Shown one piece after another: positions 35,164-44,380 of a stretch of DNA of 61,112 nucleotides. The first letter of the stretch is position 1. The number at the start of each line of letters is the position of its first letter. The translations under genes and the position numbers were made by a program. The notes beneath the pieces are model-generated. The model saw nothing but the letters and a program-made list of their open reading frames with translations. It ran no database searches and was not told where the DNA came from. The stretch is from Chitinophaga niastensis. GTDB taxonomy: Bacteria; Bacteroidota; Bacteroidia; Chitinophagales; Chitinophagaceae. The stretch is from assembly GCF_003014755.1 (NCBI RefSeq), contig NZ_PYAW01000012.1, positions 1 through 61,112 on the forward strand, read 5' to 3'.

Positions 35164-36328
35164 GCTGCAATCTGAGTTTATTCAATTTGCGCTGAAGGAA
35201 CAGGATCGCCAGCGGAAAAGTGATAATAACAAAAAGTAATAGCTGCCCCATTTCCTTATACACATAACTTAACGGCAGCTGCATAAAATACACTTTAAAA
35301 AAGGCATCCAGGAAAGGTGTGCTGGGCATAATCCAGGCGTAGTATTGGTCGTACCACGGAATACCCCAGCGGGGAAAAGTGTATCCGCTGAATACGAAAG
35401 CCGGCGAAGTATAAAACAGGCCCAGATCACAGGCCACCATCACATCATCTACAATAGCAGATACCGTCATGCCTACGCTGATACAAGCCAGCATCAGCAA
35501 GGTAAATATGACGAACAATCCCCAGGAACCACCTATTTGTCCGGCGGCCATCAAAGGAAATAAAATAAAGGTGACCATGATATAGTTGATCCAGGCTATA
35601 CTGAGATGCGCCAATGTTTTACCAATAAGAATATTGGAAGCCGAACCGTTGGCCAGGATATTTAATGCTCCTATGGTGCCTTTTTTTACTTCCATATTCA
35701 GCACCAGCACCGTTACCATGATCATCATCATTTGCAGGGCAACCGCTATCAGCCCCGGTACCAGGTATTGCTGATAACTATAGCGGGGATTATATAAAAA
35801 ATAAGTACTCAATTTTATGGGCTGCACCAATGCCATGGCTTTTCCGGTGGGCATACCTGTTTTCACCAGTTTTTGCAGGATTACCCCGGAGCCAGCCGTG
35901 AGCAATACTTTGGCGGCATCTTTATAGATCAGTTTAGCCGTAACTACGGAGGCGGTATTTGTATACACCGTAATATAAACGGGTTGCCTGCTTTTGATAT
36001 GATCATCCATGCGGGCAGGAAAATGGATAGCTGCAGCCACAGTACCATCCTGTATCATTTTCTCCAGCGCTGCTTCGTTGTTTACCTGTTGTGTAATGTT
36101 GATGCTTTCTGTTTCCTGCAGCATAAAAGTGAACTTCCGGGATAAAGGTGAATGCGCTTCATCCCAAATGGCCACTGGTTGGTCTTTCACAAATTGTCCG
36201 TTGTAAATGTATGCGTACAAAAAGCATAACAGTGGCGGCAATACCAGCATTACCAGGTAATGTTCCGGAAGCGAGAAAATGCGCTTCCATTCTCTTATCG
36301 TGATTTTAAAAATAGCGCGCAGCATCAT
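35156..36328 (-). CDS. ABC-2 type permease (first of a pair)
   Basis: This 390-residue protein has the same layout as its downstream neighbour: an N-terminal helix (YLVMLVLPPLLCFLYAYIY), a periplasmic domain with PVAIWDEAHSPLSRKF, and C-terminal helices (QYLVPGLIAVALQMMMIMVTV and others). Its ATG overlaps the stop of the HlyD gene by four bases (ATGA), and its own stop overlaps the next permease start by 8 bases, so all are translated together. Confidence 0.92.
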   Translation of the reverse strand: MMLRAIFKITIREWKRIFSLPEHYLVMLVLPPLLCFLYAYIYNGQFVKDQPVAIWDEAHSPLSRKFTFMLQETESINITQQVNNEAALEKMIQDGTVAAAIHFPARMDDHIKSRQPVYITVYTNTASVVTAKLIYKDAAKVLLTAGSGVILQKLVKTGMPTGKAMALVQPIKLSTYFLYNPRYSYQQYLVPGLIAVALQMMMIMVTVLVLNMEVKKGTIGALNILANGSASNILIGKTLAHLSIAWINYIMVTFILFPLMAAGQIGGSWGLFVIFTLLMLACISVGMTVSAIVDDVMVACDLGLFYTSPAFVFSGYTFPRWGIPWYDQYYAWIMPSTPFLDAFFKVYFMQLPLSYVYKEMGQLLLFVIITFPLAILFLQRKLNKLRLQHV

Positions 36329-37314
36329 GGCATTTTCATGGAAGCCGTCATACCCGGGCGAAGACCCTTTATGGCAGCTTGATTTACGGGTTTCAGATCA
36401 ACAGTGAACGTACGCAGTTCAAATTTCCCCTGCTCCTTTACCGGCACCCAGTTGGCGAATGTAAGGGAAGGTGATACTTTGGATACTTCTGCTTCAAAGT
36501 CCTGCGGTTCACAGCCCGGTACACGCATCTGCATACGGGTACCCATAGGCAGGTGCTGCATTTCATCCTGCCGGATGTTAAAGGTTATATGATAGGTAGC
36601 AGGCTTCTGTACGGTCATCAACGGATAGCCGATGGCCACTATTTCGCCTTCTTCTATCACCATAGAAGTAATAATTCCATCTGATGGTGCATGGATGTAA
36701 GTATTGTCAGATAAAGCTTTGGTGAGTTCATATCCTTGTTCTGCCTGCCGCACGATGGCCGAAGCGGTGGTTATTAATTCAGGTCGACTCCCCTGCTGCA
36801 ACATATCCATATTGAGTTTGGCCGTTTCCATTTCTTTTTTAGCCGCCTGCAGTTTAAAATATACCAGGTCTTTTTCCTGTCCGGATATCACCTCATCGTT
36901 GAAGAGGTTCTGCATGCGCTGATAGGTTTTCTGCATCAGCTCATACTGCTGCTGCGTGATGTTATAGAGGTTATCCGCCGCTTTGATAGCTTCCGGCCGG
37001 GCTCCTTTCTGCAATAGCGTTAGTTGCCCTTTGGCGGCGTCTATGGCTGCCTGTGCCTGATTTTTAATAGCGTTGATCTCTGTGGAACGGAGTATGCCTA
37101 ACAGTTGTCCTTTCTTCACCGTATCTCCCTGGTGCACCAGCAAGCTATCCAGGCGGCCGGGGAATTCAGCTGCTACATCCACATAATCAGCATCTACCAT
37201 CCCTATTAGCGAATTATCGGCAGCAGCTGGTTTCTTCACAAAGAAAATCAGTGCAATAATTAATACGGCAATGGGAATCAGTAGTGCCCAATAATTTTTA
37301 AATACAGCTCTCAT
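36325..37314 (-). CDS. HlyD-family periplasmic adaptor (membrane fusion protein)
   Basis: A 329-residue adaptor with one N-terminal transmembrane helix (WALLIPIAVLIIALIFFV), a biotinyl/lipoyl-like half (VAAEFPGRLDSLLVHQGDTVKKGQ), a long alpha-helical hairpin (~85-215) that should meet TolC, and the second lipoyl and beta-barrel parts (IHAPSDGIITSMVIEEGEIV). It connects the ABC permeases to the outer-membrane channel encoded just upstream (27-base gap). The arrangement is like YbhG/YhiI systems. Confidence 0.94.
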   Translation of the reverse strand: MRAVFKNYWALLIPIAVLIIALIFFVKKPAAADNSLIGMVDADYVDVAAEFPGRLDSLLVHQGDTVKKGQLLGILRSTEINAIKNQAQAAIDAAKGQLTLLQKGARPEAIKAADNLYNITQQQYELMQKTYQRMQNLFNDEVISGQEKDLVYFKLQAAKKEMETAKLNMDMLQQGSRPELITTASAIVRQAEQGYELTKALSDNTYIHAPSDGIITSMVIEEGEIVAIGYPLMTVQKPATYHITFNIRQDEMQHLPMGTRMQMRVPGCEPQDFEAEVSKVSPSLTFANWVPVKEQGKFELRTFTVDLKPVNQAAIKGLRPGMTASMKMP

Positions 37315-37341
37315 GTAATATATCTGTTTACTGATGTATGT

Positions 37342-38796
37342 TTATCTGTCAACGTAAGTAGCAAATTGTTCCGGTGTGCCTACCACATTCCAGTATTCCG
37401 CCAATGCCAGGTAATAGCCCATTACGGCGGTGTAGTAGATCTTCTCCATTTCTTCTTCCTGCAGCAATGCATCATTTACATCCTTTACAGATGACAACTG
37501 GTTCTGCATACGATCCGTTATCAGTGTAGTGGTAGTATGTGCCTGTTGCCGTGCGCTATCGAGTGAAGCCACATCGTTTTGTAATGCTTTCATTTTATTC
37601 ATGGCTACATGCAATTGCAATTCCAGCGATGTTTTGGTATTTGCAGCGGCCATTCTCGCTTCTTCCACCAGCATTTTACTGGCTTTGGTGCGTTTGTATT
37701 TCTGGAAGCCATCGAACAGGTTCCATTGCATTTCCACGCCTATCAGCCATGGTGGTATCGTTATAGGTAAATCTTTCTGATAAAGATTTAAATTACCGAT
37801 AGCGAATATATTAGGAAGCGATAAAGAGCGCGAAGCCTTTACTGCTACATTGGCCAGCGCTGTTTTACTTTCAATGAGGCGATAGGTAGGATTGTTTTGG
37901 TAGAAATCCGTTTGTCCGGCTACATTCACCACCCTGTTTTCATATTGCAGTGTATCATTGATGAATACAGGTGTTTCGAGCGGTTGACCCAGGAGGTTGT
38001 TGAGTTCCAGCAGTGCGTTTTCTTTTTCCAATTCCAGGTTACTATACCGGTTAGTAGCCTGTATTAAGGCTACCCTGGCCCAGTTGAGCAGATAAGGTGG
38101 TAAGATCTGATTATCTTTCAGCGAAGTGGCGTAGTCGCGGTTCTTCTGAAAGGAAGATACAATCACTGCTTCGTGTGCCATGATAGTATTGAGATAGAGG
38201 ATGCGCAGGTATTGTGCGCTGATGGCAAAGTATAATCCTTTTTCTACTACCTGTTGATTAAACTGTCCGGCTGTTACCTGTGTACGGGCCAGGTCCTGCG
38301 CCGCGCTTATTTTGCCACCCAGGTAAATAGGCTGTCTGAGGCCGAGGCCGGCCATAAAATAAGATTGTTTGGCAAGTGTGGGATTATAATTTGGGTACAG
38401 TGTATTCACGATGCCTTTGGTAGCATTATAAATCACATCCTGTACGTGTTGTGGCAGCGGTTGTCCGGTGATCTGCTGATACACTGTATTGGCAGTGTTT
38501 ACACTTTGGGCGGAAGAACCATTTACTACCCCGTCTTTTACCTGTTGCAGATTTATTTCCAGGGGCTTGCCAAGATAGTTGTAGCCAGCCAGCAAATCTA
38601 TTTTAGGGTAATAAGACCTGTTCTCCGCCTGTAGCGAATATTCCCTTGCCTGCAGCGAACGTGCTGCCTGTTGTACAAGTGTATTCCCATGTTTTGCGAG
38701 TTGGTAACATTCTTTTAAAGTCAGCTCTTTCCCGCCCTGCTGCGCCCGGGCATACATTGCCAGCAATAGCGGTATAAAAAACAAATAATATCTCAT
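37342..38796 (-). CDS. TolC-family outer-membrane efflux channel
   Basis: This 484-residue protein has a signal peptide (cleavage near ARAQ, residue 19) and two related halves of long helices and short barrel strands, typical of TolC (for example LTLKECYQLAKHGNTLVQQA near the N-terminus and ALAEYWNVVGTPEQF near the end). It is the first gene of the efflux operon. The 321-base gap upstream is shared with the divergent YceI gene. Confidence 0.94.
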   Translation of the reverse strand: MRYYLFFIPLLLAMYARAQQGGKELTLKECYQLAKHGNTLVQQAARSLQAREYSLQAENRSYYPKIDLLAGYNYLGKPLEINLQQVKDGVVNGSSAQSVNTANTVYQQITGQPLPQHVQDVIYNATKGIVNTLYPNYNPTLAKQSYFMAGLGLRQPIYLGGKISAAQDLARTQVTAGQFNQQVVEKGLYFAISAQYLRILYLNTIMAHEAVIVSSFQKNRDYATSLKDNQILPPYLLNWARVALIQATNRYSNLELEKENALLELNNLLGQPLETPVFINDTLQYENRVVNVAGQTDFYQNNPTYRLIESKTALANVAVKASRSLSLPNIFAIGNLNLYQKDLPITIPPWLIGVEMQWNLFDGFQKYKRTKASKMLVEEARMAAANTKTSLELQLHVAMNKMKALQNDVASLDSARQQAHTTTTLITDRMQNQLSSVKDVNDALLQEEEMEKIYYTAVMGYYLALAEYWNVVGTPEQFATYVDR

Positions 38797-39117
38797 ACGG
38801 TTTTCATTTCATCAGATGTGTTATGGCAATACACTAACACACAGTAACAATCTTTCATGCATAATGTTTGTAGTATTTAAAAAAAATTAAACATAATATG
38901 ATAATAAAGTCTTTATAGTTAAATTCAGTAACTTTAAGTTAACCGTAAATAGTACATCATTATCACGCTTTTATCCATTTCAACCTGTCACATATCATCC
39001 GATATTTGCATTGAAATAGATTGAACAATCAGTATTTAAATTTGTTTAAAATATAAGCCGGGAGCGACTTTCACGGTAATTCAATTTACAGGCTCATTAC
39101 AAAAACTACTTTCACTT
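38797..39117. other. Divergent promoter region between TolC operon and YceI gene
   Basis: An AT-rich, 321-base gap without a gene. A TAAATTTG sequence at 39037-39044 fits the -7 element for the plus-strand YceI gene, but the nearest TTG upstream is 23 bases away, longer than ideal. No repeat of either palindrome family occurs here, unlike the other large gaps. Confidence 0.45.
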
Positions 39118-39651
39118 ATGGCAAAACAACAATGGATGGCAGATGCTGCCCACAGCGAACTCGGATTCAAGATCCGTCATCTGATGATCACCAACATTAA
39201 CGGTAAGTTTAACGGTTTTACCGTGGATGCAGATACAGACGAGGAAGATTTTATGACGGCCAAAGTGAAGGCGTCTGTTGATGTAGACACTATTTCTACC
39301 GGCAATGATGACAGAGATAAACATCTCCGCTCACCAGATTTTTTTGATGTAAATAAATACCGTTACATCACTTTCGTAACCACTAAATATGAAAATGTGG
39401 ACAATGACGGATCTTATGCATTGTATGGCGATCTGACCATTCGTGATGTGACCAAAAACATCAAACTGGATGTAGAGTTCGGCGGTGTGGTAAAAGACCC
39501 CTGGGGCAATACTAAAGCAGGTTTCACCATTAATGGAAAAATAAACCGTAAAGATTTTGGTCTTAACTGGAACGCTGTAACAGAAGCCGGTGGCATTATG
39601 GTGAGCGATGAGGTAAAGATAAATTGTGAAGTACAATTGATTAAGAAGTAG
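39118..39651 (+). CDS. YceI-family lipocalin-like protein, cytoplasmic form
   Basis: A 177-residue YceI-fold protein: WMADAAHSELGFKIRHLMI at the start, then SPDFFDVNKYRYITF and GDLTIRDVTKNIKLDVEF. The family forms a beta-barrel that binds isoprenoid-type lipids. No signal peptide is visible, so this copy is probably cytoplasmic. Palindrome R4 begins at the base after its stop codon and separates it from the electrophile-response operon. Confidence 0.92.
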   Translation: MAKQQWMADAAHSELGFKIRHLMITNINGKFNGFTVDADTDEEDFMTAKVKASVDVDTISTGNDDRDKHLRSPDFFDVNKYRYITFVTTKYENVDNDGSYALYGDLTIRDVTKNIKLDVEFGGVVKDPWGNTKAGFTINGKINRKDFGLNWNAVTEAGGIMVSDEVKINCEVQLIKK

Positions 39652-39915
39652 AACTGTGATTATTATGATGATTATGATGATCCTGATAAGCGAAGAACGT
39701 TGTGGATATTGTCTGAACCAGGATTTTTAGGATTGAATGGATTACCCTGATGGGTGTTATGTTGTTTTAATTATCAGAGAAATACGCGAAAATCTCTCAT
39801 TTGATCTTCGGCATCCATCAGGGTAATCCATTCAATCCTAAAAATCCTGGTTCAGACAATATCTGCTAAAATCTTCGCTCATCAGGATCATCATAATAAT
39901 CATAATAATCACAGT
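39652..39915. repeat. Composite palindrome R4 (family A)
   Basis: Inner arms are 39711-39756 and 39812-39857 (46 bp, one mismatch). The loop at 39757-39811 is nearly the same as in R2 (starts TTATGTTGTTTT, ends GATCTTCGG). The outer arms are short (AACTGTGATTATTATGATG and complement). It starts directly after the YceI stop and ends about 15 bases before the dioxygenase start. Confidence 0.93.
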
Positions 39916-39929
39916 CAAAAAAAGGACCC

Positions 39930-40862
39930 ATGAACCAAATCACTGGCCTGCACCACATTACAGCAATATCAGGCAATGCTAAAAAGAACTTTGATTTTTA
40001 TACCCGGGTGATGGGACTTCGTTTTGTGAAGAAAACGGTCAACTTTGATGACCCGCACACCTATCATTTTTATTACGGAGATGAAACAGGCACTCCCGGT
40101 ACCATCCTTACCTTTTTCCCCTGGGAAGATGTTACGGCTGGTCGCAGGGGCACACATATGGCCACAGAAGTAGGTTATTCCATTCCCGAAGGTAGTATTG
40201 ACTTCTGGCTGAAACGCTTCGAAAAAGAGAATATTATTTACAACAAACCTTCTTCCAAATTCGGAGAAGTATACCTGACCTTTATTGATCCGGACGGATT
40301 AAAAGTAGAGCTTACCGTACCGGATAAACCGGATGCACGCAAACCCTGGGTAACCAACGATGTGCAGGAAGAACACGCCACACGCGGCTTTCACCATGTA
40401 ACGCTGACGCTGGAAGATGTGCAGCCTACAGCAGATCTGCTGGTGTCTGTATTCGGTTATCATCTCGAAAAACATCATTCCAACAGGTACCGGTTTGCCA
40501 GTCCGGCTGGTGAAACAGCCAACTACATCGATCTTGTAGAGGCCAAAGGAGAACCCCGCGGGCATGTGGCTGGTGGCAGCGTACACCATATTGCGTTCCG
40601 CATGAAAGATGACGATATGCAAATGCATTTCCGTCAGCTACTGGAAGACCGTGGCCTGAATGCCACCCCACAGCTGGATCGCAAATACTTCCGCTCTGTT
40701 TACTTCAGAGAACCCGGCGGCGTTTTATTTGAATTAGCTACCGATATACCTGGTTTCACCGTAGATGAGCCGGCAGCGGAGCTGGGCACGCACCTGATGT
40801 TACCGGAACAATATGAACCACAAAGAGCAGAGATTGAGCAAAAACTGATTAAACTGGTTTAA
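39930..40862 (+). CDS. VOC-family ring-cleaving dioxygenase (MhqO/MhqA-like)
   Basis: This 310-residue protein has two vicinal-oxygen-chelate repeats: GLHHITAISGNAKKNFDFY at ~6-24 and GFHHVTLTLEDVQPTADLL at ~150. Later come VHHIAFRMKDDDMQMHF and YFREPGGVLFELATDIPGF, with His and Glu metal ligands. It matches the MhqO/YkcA-type hydroquinone dioxygenases that act in quinone and electrophile resistance. It leads a tight operon with an MhqD-like hydrolase and OsmC, in line with that role (inference). Confidence 0.92.
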   Translation: MNQITGLHHITAISGNAKKNFDFYTRVMGLRFVKKTVNFDDPHTYHFYYGDETGTPGTILTFFPWEDVTAGRRGTHMATEVGYSIPEGSIDFWLKRFEKENIIYNKPSSKFGEVYLTFIDPDGLKVELTVPDKPDARKPWVTNDVQEEHATRGFHHVTLTLEDVQPTADLLVSVFGYHLEKHHSNRYRFASPAGETANYIDLVEAKGEPRGHVAGGSVHHIAFRMKDDDMQMHFRQLLEDRGLNATPQLDRKYFRSVYFREPGGVLFELATDIPGFTVDEPAAELGTHLMLPEQYEPQRAEIEQKLIKLV

Positions 40863-40863
40863 G

Positions 40864-41493
40864 ATGGATTTTTCACCGATGAAATATGTATATCAACCCG
40901 CAGGTAACGCAAGCGCCTATACGCTTTTGTTACTGCATGGCACCGGCGGTGATGAGCAAGACTTATTACCGCTGGCAGCAGAGATGGGCACGGGTTTCAA
41001 TGTATTGAGCTTACGCGGAAATGTAGAAGAACATGGCATGCCAAGATTTTTCCGTCGTTTAGGCATGGGCATATTTGATGAAAAAGATGTGCATTTCAGG
41101 ACACATGAAATGGTACACTTCCTGAAAAACCTGGCCATTACAGCAAATTTCGACAGCAACAAACTGATTGCGTTAGGGTATTCCAACGGCGCCAACATTG
41201 CCGGCGCAACATTGATATTATATCCCGAGCTGTTGGCAGGCGCTATTTTATTTCGGCCTATGCAGCCACTAAGCGGACTGGAAGACAGCTTTGAAACACA
41301 GCGGCAACAACCTGTATTCATGAGCTCCGGCACACAGGACAGTACCGTAGATCCGGCTGCCACCGCAGCTTACGCCATGTTATTAAAAGCAAATGGCTTT
41401 AAAGTAAATCACCACGAAATAAATACAGGTCACAATCTGGCGCAACAAGACATTACCTTAGCTGCCAAATGGATGAAAGATAATTTTCAGTAA
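40864..41493 (+). CDS. MhqD-like alpha/beta hydrolase (carboxylesterase)
   Basis: This 209-residue phospholipase/carboxylesterase-type hydrolase has LLLHGTGGDEQDLLPLA (oxyanion loop), the nucleophile elbow GYSNG (S107), an acid in SGTQDSTVDP and the catalytic histidine in NTGHNLAQQD. It closely resembles Bacillus MhqD, which accompanies a ring-cleaving dioxygenase in quinone-resistance operons. It starts one base after the dioxygenase stop. Confidence 0.92.
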   Translation: MDFSPMKYVYQPAGNASAYTLLLLHGTGGDEQDLLPLAAEMGTGFNVLSLRGNVEEHGMPRFFRRLGMGIFDEKDVHFRTHEMVHFLKNLAITANFDSNKLIALGYSNGANIAGATLILYPELLAGAILFRPMQPLSGLEDSFETQRQQPVFMSSGTQDSTVDPAATAAYAMLLKANGFKVNHHEINTGHNLAQQDITLAAKWMKDNFQ

Positions 41494-41502
41494 AAACATA
41501 AC

Positions 41503-41904
41503 ATGGATCAGGAAGTTAAAGTTAGTATTGCAGGTATCCCCTACCAGGTATCTATTGAAGCCCGTGACCATCGCTGGTTAGCAGATGAACCCAACGACGT
41601 TGGTGGCGAAGACACAGGTCCTCAGCCCGGCGAAATATTATTGAGCAGCCTGGGTGCCTGCACCGCTATCACCTTAAAAATGTATGCTGCCCGGAAAAAG
41701 TGGCCGCTGGAAGATGTACAAATTGAATTACGCTACAACAGTGAGGCTAAGCCGGATGCCAATACTACCGTAATCGAAAGTGACATCCATTTAGTTGGTA
41801 ACCTGAGTGAAGAACAACGGGCAAGATTGATGCAGATTGCCCGCAACTGCCCTGTTCACAAGATTTTGAGCAATCCTATCAGTCTGGTTAATAAAGCCGT
41901 TTAA
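41503..41904 (+). CDS. OsmC-family thiol peroxidase-like protein
   Basis: A 133-residue OsmC/Ohr-fold protein with the two conserved cysteines in LGACTAITLKMYA (C53) and ARNCPVHKIL (C116). These proteins reduce organic hydroperoxides or act on persulfides. Position between an MhqD-like hydrolase and the YjdI-YjdJ fusion agrees with a thiol/electrophile stress operon. OsmC is often next to yjdI-like genes. Confidence 0.93.
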   Translation: MDQEVKVSIAGIPYQVSIEARDHRWLADEPNDVGGEDTGPQPGEILLSSLGACTAITLKMYAARKKWPLEDVQIELRYNSEAKPDANTTVIESDIHLVGNLSEEQRARLMQIARNCPVHKILSNPISLVNKAV

Positions 41905-41905
41905 T

Positions 41906-42466
41906 ATGAAAGACATCACTAAACATTATACTAACGGAGAGGTGACCATTGTGTGGAAACCCAATGTGTGCATACATTCTGAGAGATGTTTCCACGGGCT
42001 TCCAATGGTATTCAATCCCAACCAGAAGCCCTGGATCAATGCTGAAGGCGCCACTACCGCACAAATTATAGCACAGATAAAACAATGCCCTTCCGGTGCA
42101 TTGAGCTATTTCATGAATAGTGACGGACCCGCTGAGGATAACGATACTACTCAAACAAAGACCGATTCACCGACACCTCCTAACCACCATCATATGGAAC
42201 TGACTATTAACAATAACACTACTAAACATCAGTTTGAAACCGTAGTAGATGGCCATACAGCGCTCATAGCGTATAGCCTTTTTCACGGCGGCATTACTTT
42301 CATACATACAGAGGTACCCGAAGAGCTGGAAGGCCGTGGAATTGCGGGGCAGATGGCTAAATATGTGCTTGAATACGCAAGGGAAAACCACCTGAAAGTA
42401 AAACCACTGTGCCCTTACGTGAACGCCTATATGAAAAGACATCCGGAGTATAATGATTTGTTATAA
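41906..42466 (+). CDS. YjdI-YjdJ fusion: mono-cluster Fe-S domain plus GNAT domain
   Basis: This 186-residue protein has two parts. Residues ~1-70 are a Fer4_19/YjdI domain with C22, C28 and C61 (PNVCIHSERCFHG and IKQCPSGALSYF), expected to hold one iron-sulfur cluster. After a polar linker (~71-92), residues ~93-186 are a small YjdJ-type GNAT acetyltransferase domain (EVPEELEGRGIAGQMAKYVL with an acetyl-CoA loop, and LCPYVNAYMKRHPEY). E. coli has these as two adjacent genes; here they are one polypeptide. The gene starts one base after the OsmC stop. Confidence 0.9.
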   Translation: MKDITKHYTNGEVTIVWKPNVCIHSERCFHGLPMVFNPNQKPWINAEGATTAQIIAQIKQCPSGALSYFMNSDGPAEDNDTTQTKTDSPTPPNHHHMELTINNNTTKHQFETVVDGHTALIAYSLFHGGITFIHTEVPEELEGRGIAGQMAKYVLEYARENHLKVKPLCPYVNAYMKRHPEYNDLL

Positions 42467-42528
42467 TGGTATTGATGTAGAAAGGTTTCAATTATTCCTA
42501 TCTTGCCATATATCATAATTCTCTTACT

Positions 42529-43104
42529 ATGTACATATTAAAATTCGTGCAACAGCCATGGCATTGGTCAGTGGCGGGTTTGTTGATTGGTCTTACGGTG
42601 CCTTTGTTACTTATTTTAGGTAATAAAGCTTTCGGGATCTCCTCTTCATTGCGACATATATGTGCCGCCTGTTTCCCGGCCAATATCTCTTTCTTTAAAT
42701 ACGACTGGAAAAAAGAATCCTGGAACCTGTTTTTTGCTGCGGGTATAATATTAGGCGGCTTCATAGCAGGTCATTTTCTGCAGGACGGCAACAATGTGCA
42801 GGTAGCTGCTGCTACACAGGCGCGACTGGCAACATATGGTGTACATGATTATACTGCACTACTCCCTTCGGAGATATTCAGCTGGTCTAATTTATTTACC
42901 TGGAAAGGATTGATATTTTTTGTTATTGGTGGGTTGATGGTAGGCTTTGGAACCCGCTATGCAGGCGGTTGTACATCAGGTCATGCTATTATGGGTTTAT
43001 CCAATTTACAGTGGCCCTCGTTGGTAGCCACCATTTGTTTTATGGCAGGCGGTTTTTTCAGCGCCAATGTATTGATCCCTTATCTGTTTAAATGGTTTAA
43101 TTGA
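42529..43104 (+). CDS. YeeE/YedE-family sulfur transporter, first half
   Basis: A 191-residue membrane protein with the family signature GFGTRYAGGCTSGHAIMGLS near the C-terminus; the conserved cysteine there passes sulfur compounds in thiosulfate-type YeeE transporters. It begins 62 bases after the Fe-S/GNAT gene and one base before the second half. Together the two make a split YeeE/YedE (PmpA/PmpB-like) transporter. Confidence 0.93.
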   Translation: MYILKFVQQPWHWSVAGLLIGLTVPLLLILGNKAFGISSSLRHICAACFPANISFFKYDWKKESWNLFFAAGIILGGFIAGHFLQDGNNVQVAAATQARLATYGVHDYTALLPSEIFSWSNLFTWKGLIFFVIGGLMVGFGTRYAGGCTSGHAIMGLSNLQWPSLVATICFMAGGFFSANVLIPYLFKWFN

Positions 43105-43105
43105 G

Positions 43106-43516
43106 ATGAAAAATATAAAATACTTAATAGCAGGTGTTTTCTTTGGTATTGTGCTGGTAAAATCCCAGGTGATCAGTTGGTTCAGGATACAGGAAATGTT
43201 TCAGCTGACGTCTTTTCATATGTATGGCGTTATCGGCACCGCAGTGGTGACGGGCATTATCTCCATACAACTGATCAAACGTTTTAACATTAAAACAATG
43301 GCTGGTGAGCCTATTGCCATAGCACCAAAAACTTTTAACAAAGGGCAGATCTTTGGCGGCATTATCTTTGGCCTGGGATGGGCCATCACCGGGGCTTGTC
43401 CCGGTCCGTTGTTTGCGCAGATAGGCAGCGGGTTTACAATAGTAGCGGTTACCTTATTGAGTGCCATTGCAGGTACCTGGCTGTATGGAGCGTTGCAAAG
43501 TAAACTACCACATTAA
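43106..43516 (+). CDS. YeeE/YedE-family sulfur transporter, second half
   Basis: A 136-residue, four-helix protein with the partner signature GWAITGACPGPLFAQIG (conserved Cys in TGACPGP). It completes the split sulfur transporter with the upstream gene. Import of thiosulfate or a related persulfide donor would fit the OsmC/YjdI context (inference). A bidirectional terminator follows directly. Confidence 0.93.
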   Translation: MKNIKYLIAGVFFGIVLVKSQVISWFRIQEMFQLTSFHMYGVIGTAVVTGIISIQLIKRFNIKTMAGEPIAIAPKTFNKGQIFGGIIFGLGWAITGACPGPLFAQIGSGFTIVAVTLLSAIAGTWLYGALQSKLPH

Positions 43517-43556
43517 AAGAAAAGCTTCCAGGTTTGCCGCCTGGAAGCTTTTCTTT
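43516..43556. terminator. Bidirectional terminator, 17-bp perfect stem
   Basis: AAAGAAAAGCTTCCAGG (43516-43532) is perfectly complementary to 43540-43556 around TTTGCCG. T-rich tails lie on both sides, so it serves the YeeE operon on plus and the DUF4142 gene on minus. Confidence 0.94.
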
Positions 43557-43584
43557 ATTCGACATTCACGGATAATCTATTACA

Positions 43585-44154
43585 CTATTTTTCCATCGCT
43601 TCCTGAATTGCCTTTGCAGAATCCTGGTGTGCCTTCAGTGTAGGTAATGTATTCCTCGCCCATGTCTTCAAGCTTTCATCACCTACATTATCGGATGCTT
43701 TTTCGAACACTTTTACATCTTTGTAATGATCATCTATCATCATATTGATATAGGCTTTATCGAAATCCTTTCCACTTTTCTTACCTAATGCATCCATATG
43801 TTTTTTCTCTTCGGTAGACAACTCTGCCGGCAGGGTTATATTTTCTTTTGCAGCCAATGCTTTCAGCTCATCTTCTGCTTTTGAATGATCATTTACCATC
43901 ATAGTTGCGAATGCTTTAACACGCGGATGCTGGGCTTTTTCCTGTGCTAATTTGCCCATTTGTACTTCCATCATATTACCATTAGCTGCATCCACCGCAA
44001 ATTGAGATGACTTTTGGTCTACAGGTTTTACGATTTCATTCATGCTTTGCGCACTATCCATCGGCTTTTGCGATTGGGGATTCGGATTATTCCCGCAGGA
44101 TTGCAGCATCCACACTGCCAGACACGTTGTTGATAAAAGAACTAACTTCTTCAT
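43585..44154 (-). CDS. DUF4142 lipoprotein
   Basis: The 189-residue protein from the ATG at 44154 (MKKLVLLSTTCLAVWMLQSC) has a lipobox cysteine at residue 20; a longer reading from 44238 is not needed. The mature part is helical with the DUF4142 pattern FAVDAANGNMMEVQMGKLA, HPRVKAFATMMVNDHSKA and YINMMIDDHYKDVKVFEK. The two helix pairs with conserved HxK/DDH motifs resemble a ferritin-like bundle. Function is unknown. It probably sits in the periplasm. Confidence 0.93.
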   Translation of the reverse strand: MKKLVLLSTTCLAVWMLQSCGNNPNPQSQKPMDSAQSMNEIVKPVDQKSSQFAVDAANGNMMEVQMGKLAQEKAQHPRVKAFATMMVNDHSKAEDELKALAAKENITLPAELSTEEKKHMDALGKKSGKDFDKAYINMMIDDHYKDVKVFEKASDNVGDESLKTWARNTLPTLKAHQDSAKAIQEAMEK

Positions 44155-44380
44155 TGCAATTTGTTTTGGATTTGTAATAGGGTTGTATGTTTCTGGAGAT
44201 AACTTTGCAAAAACGATACCATGGAAACAACAAACCATTCAAAATGCGCTACAGCAAAGGATTTACAAGCAGCAGGAATGTTTTTGGGAAGAAAAAGGGT
44301 TGTAGATTGTTTTCCCCGGATCGGGCGAAAATGCTGGCCTGAATGGATCAGACCAGCATAATATTATAAGGTGCTTACTA

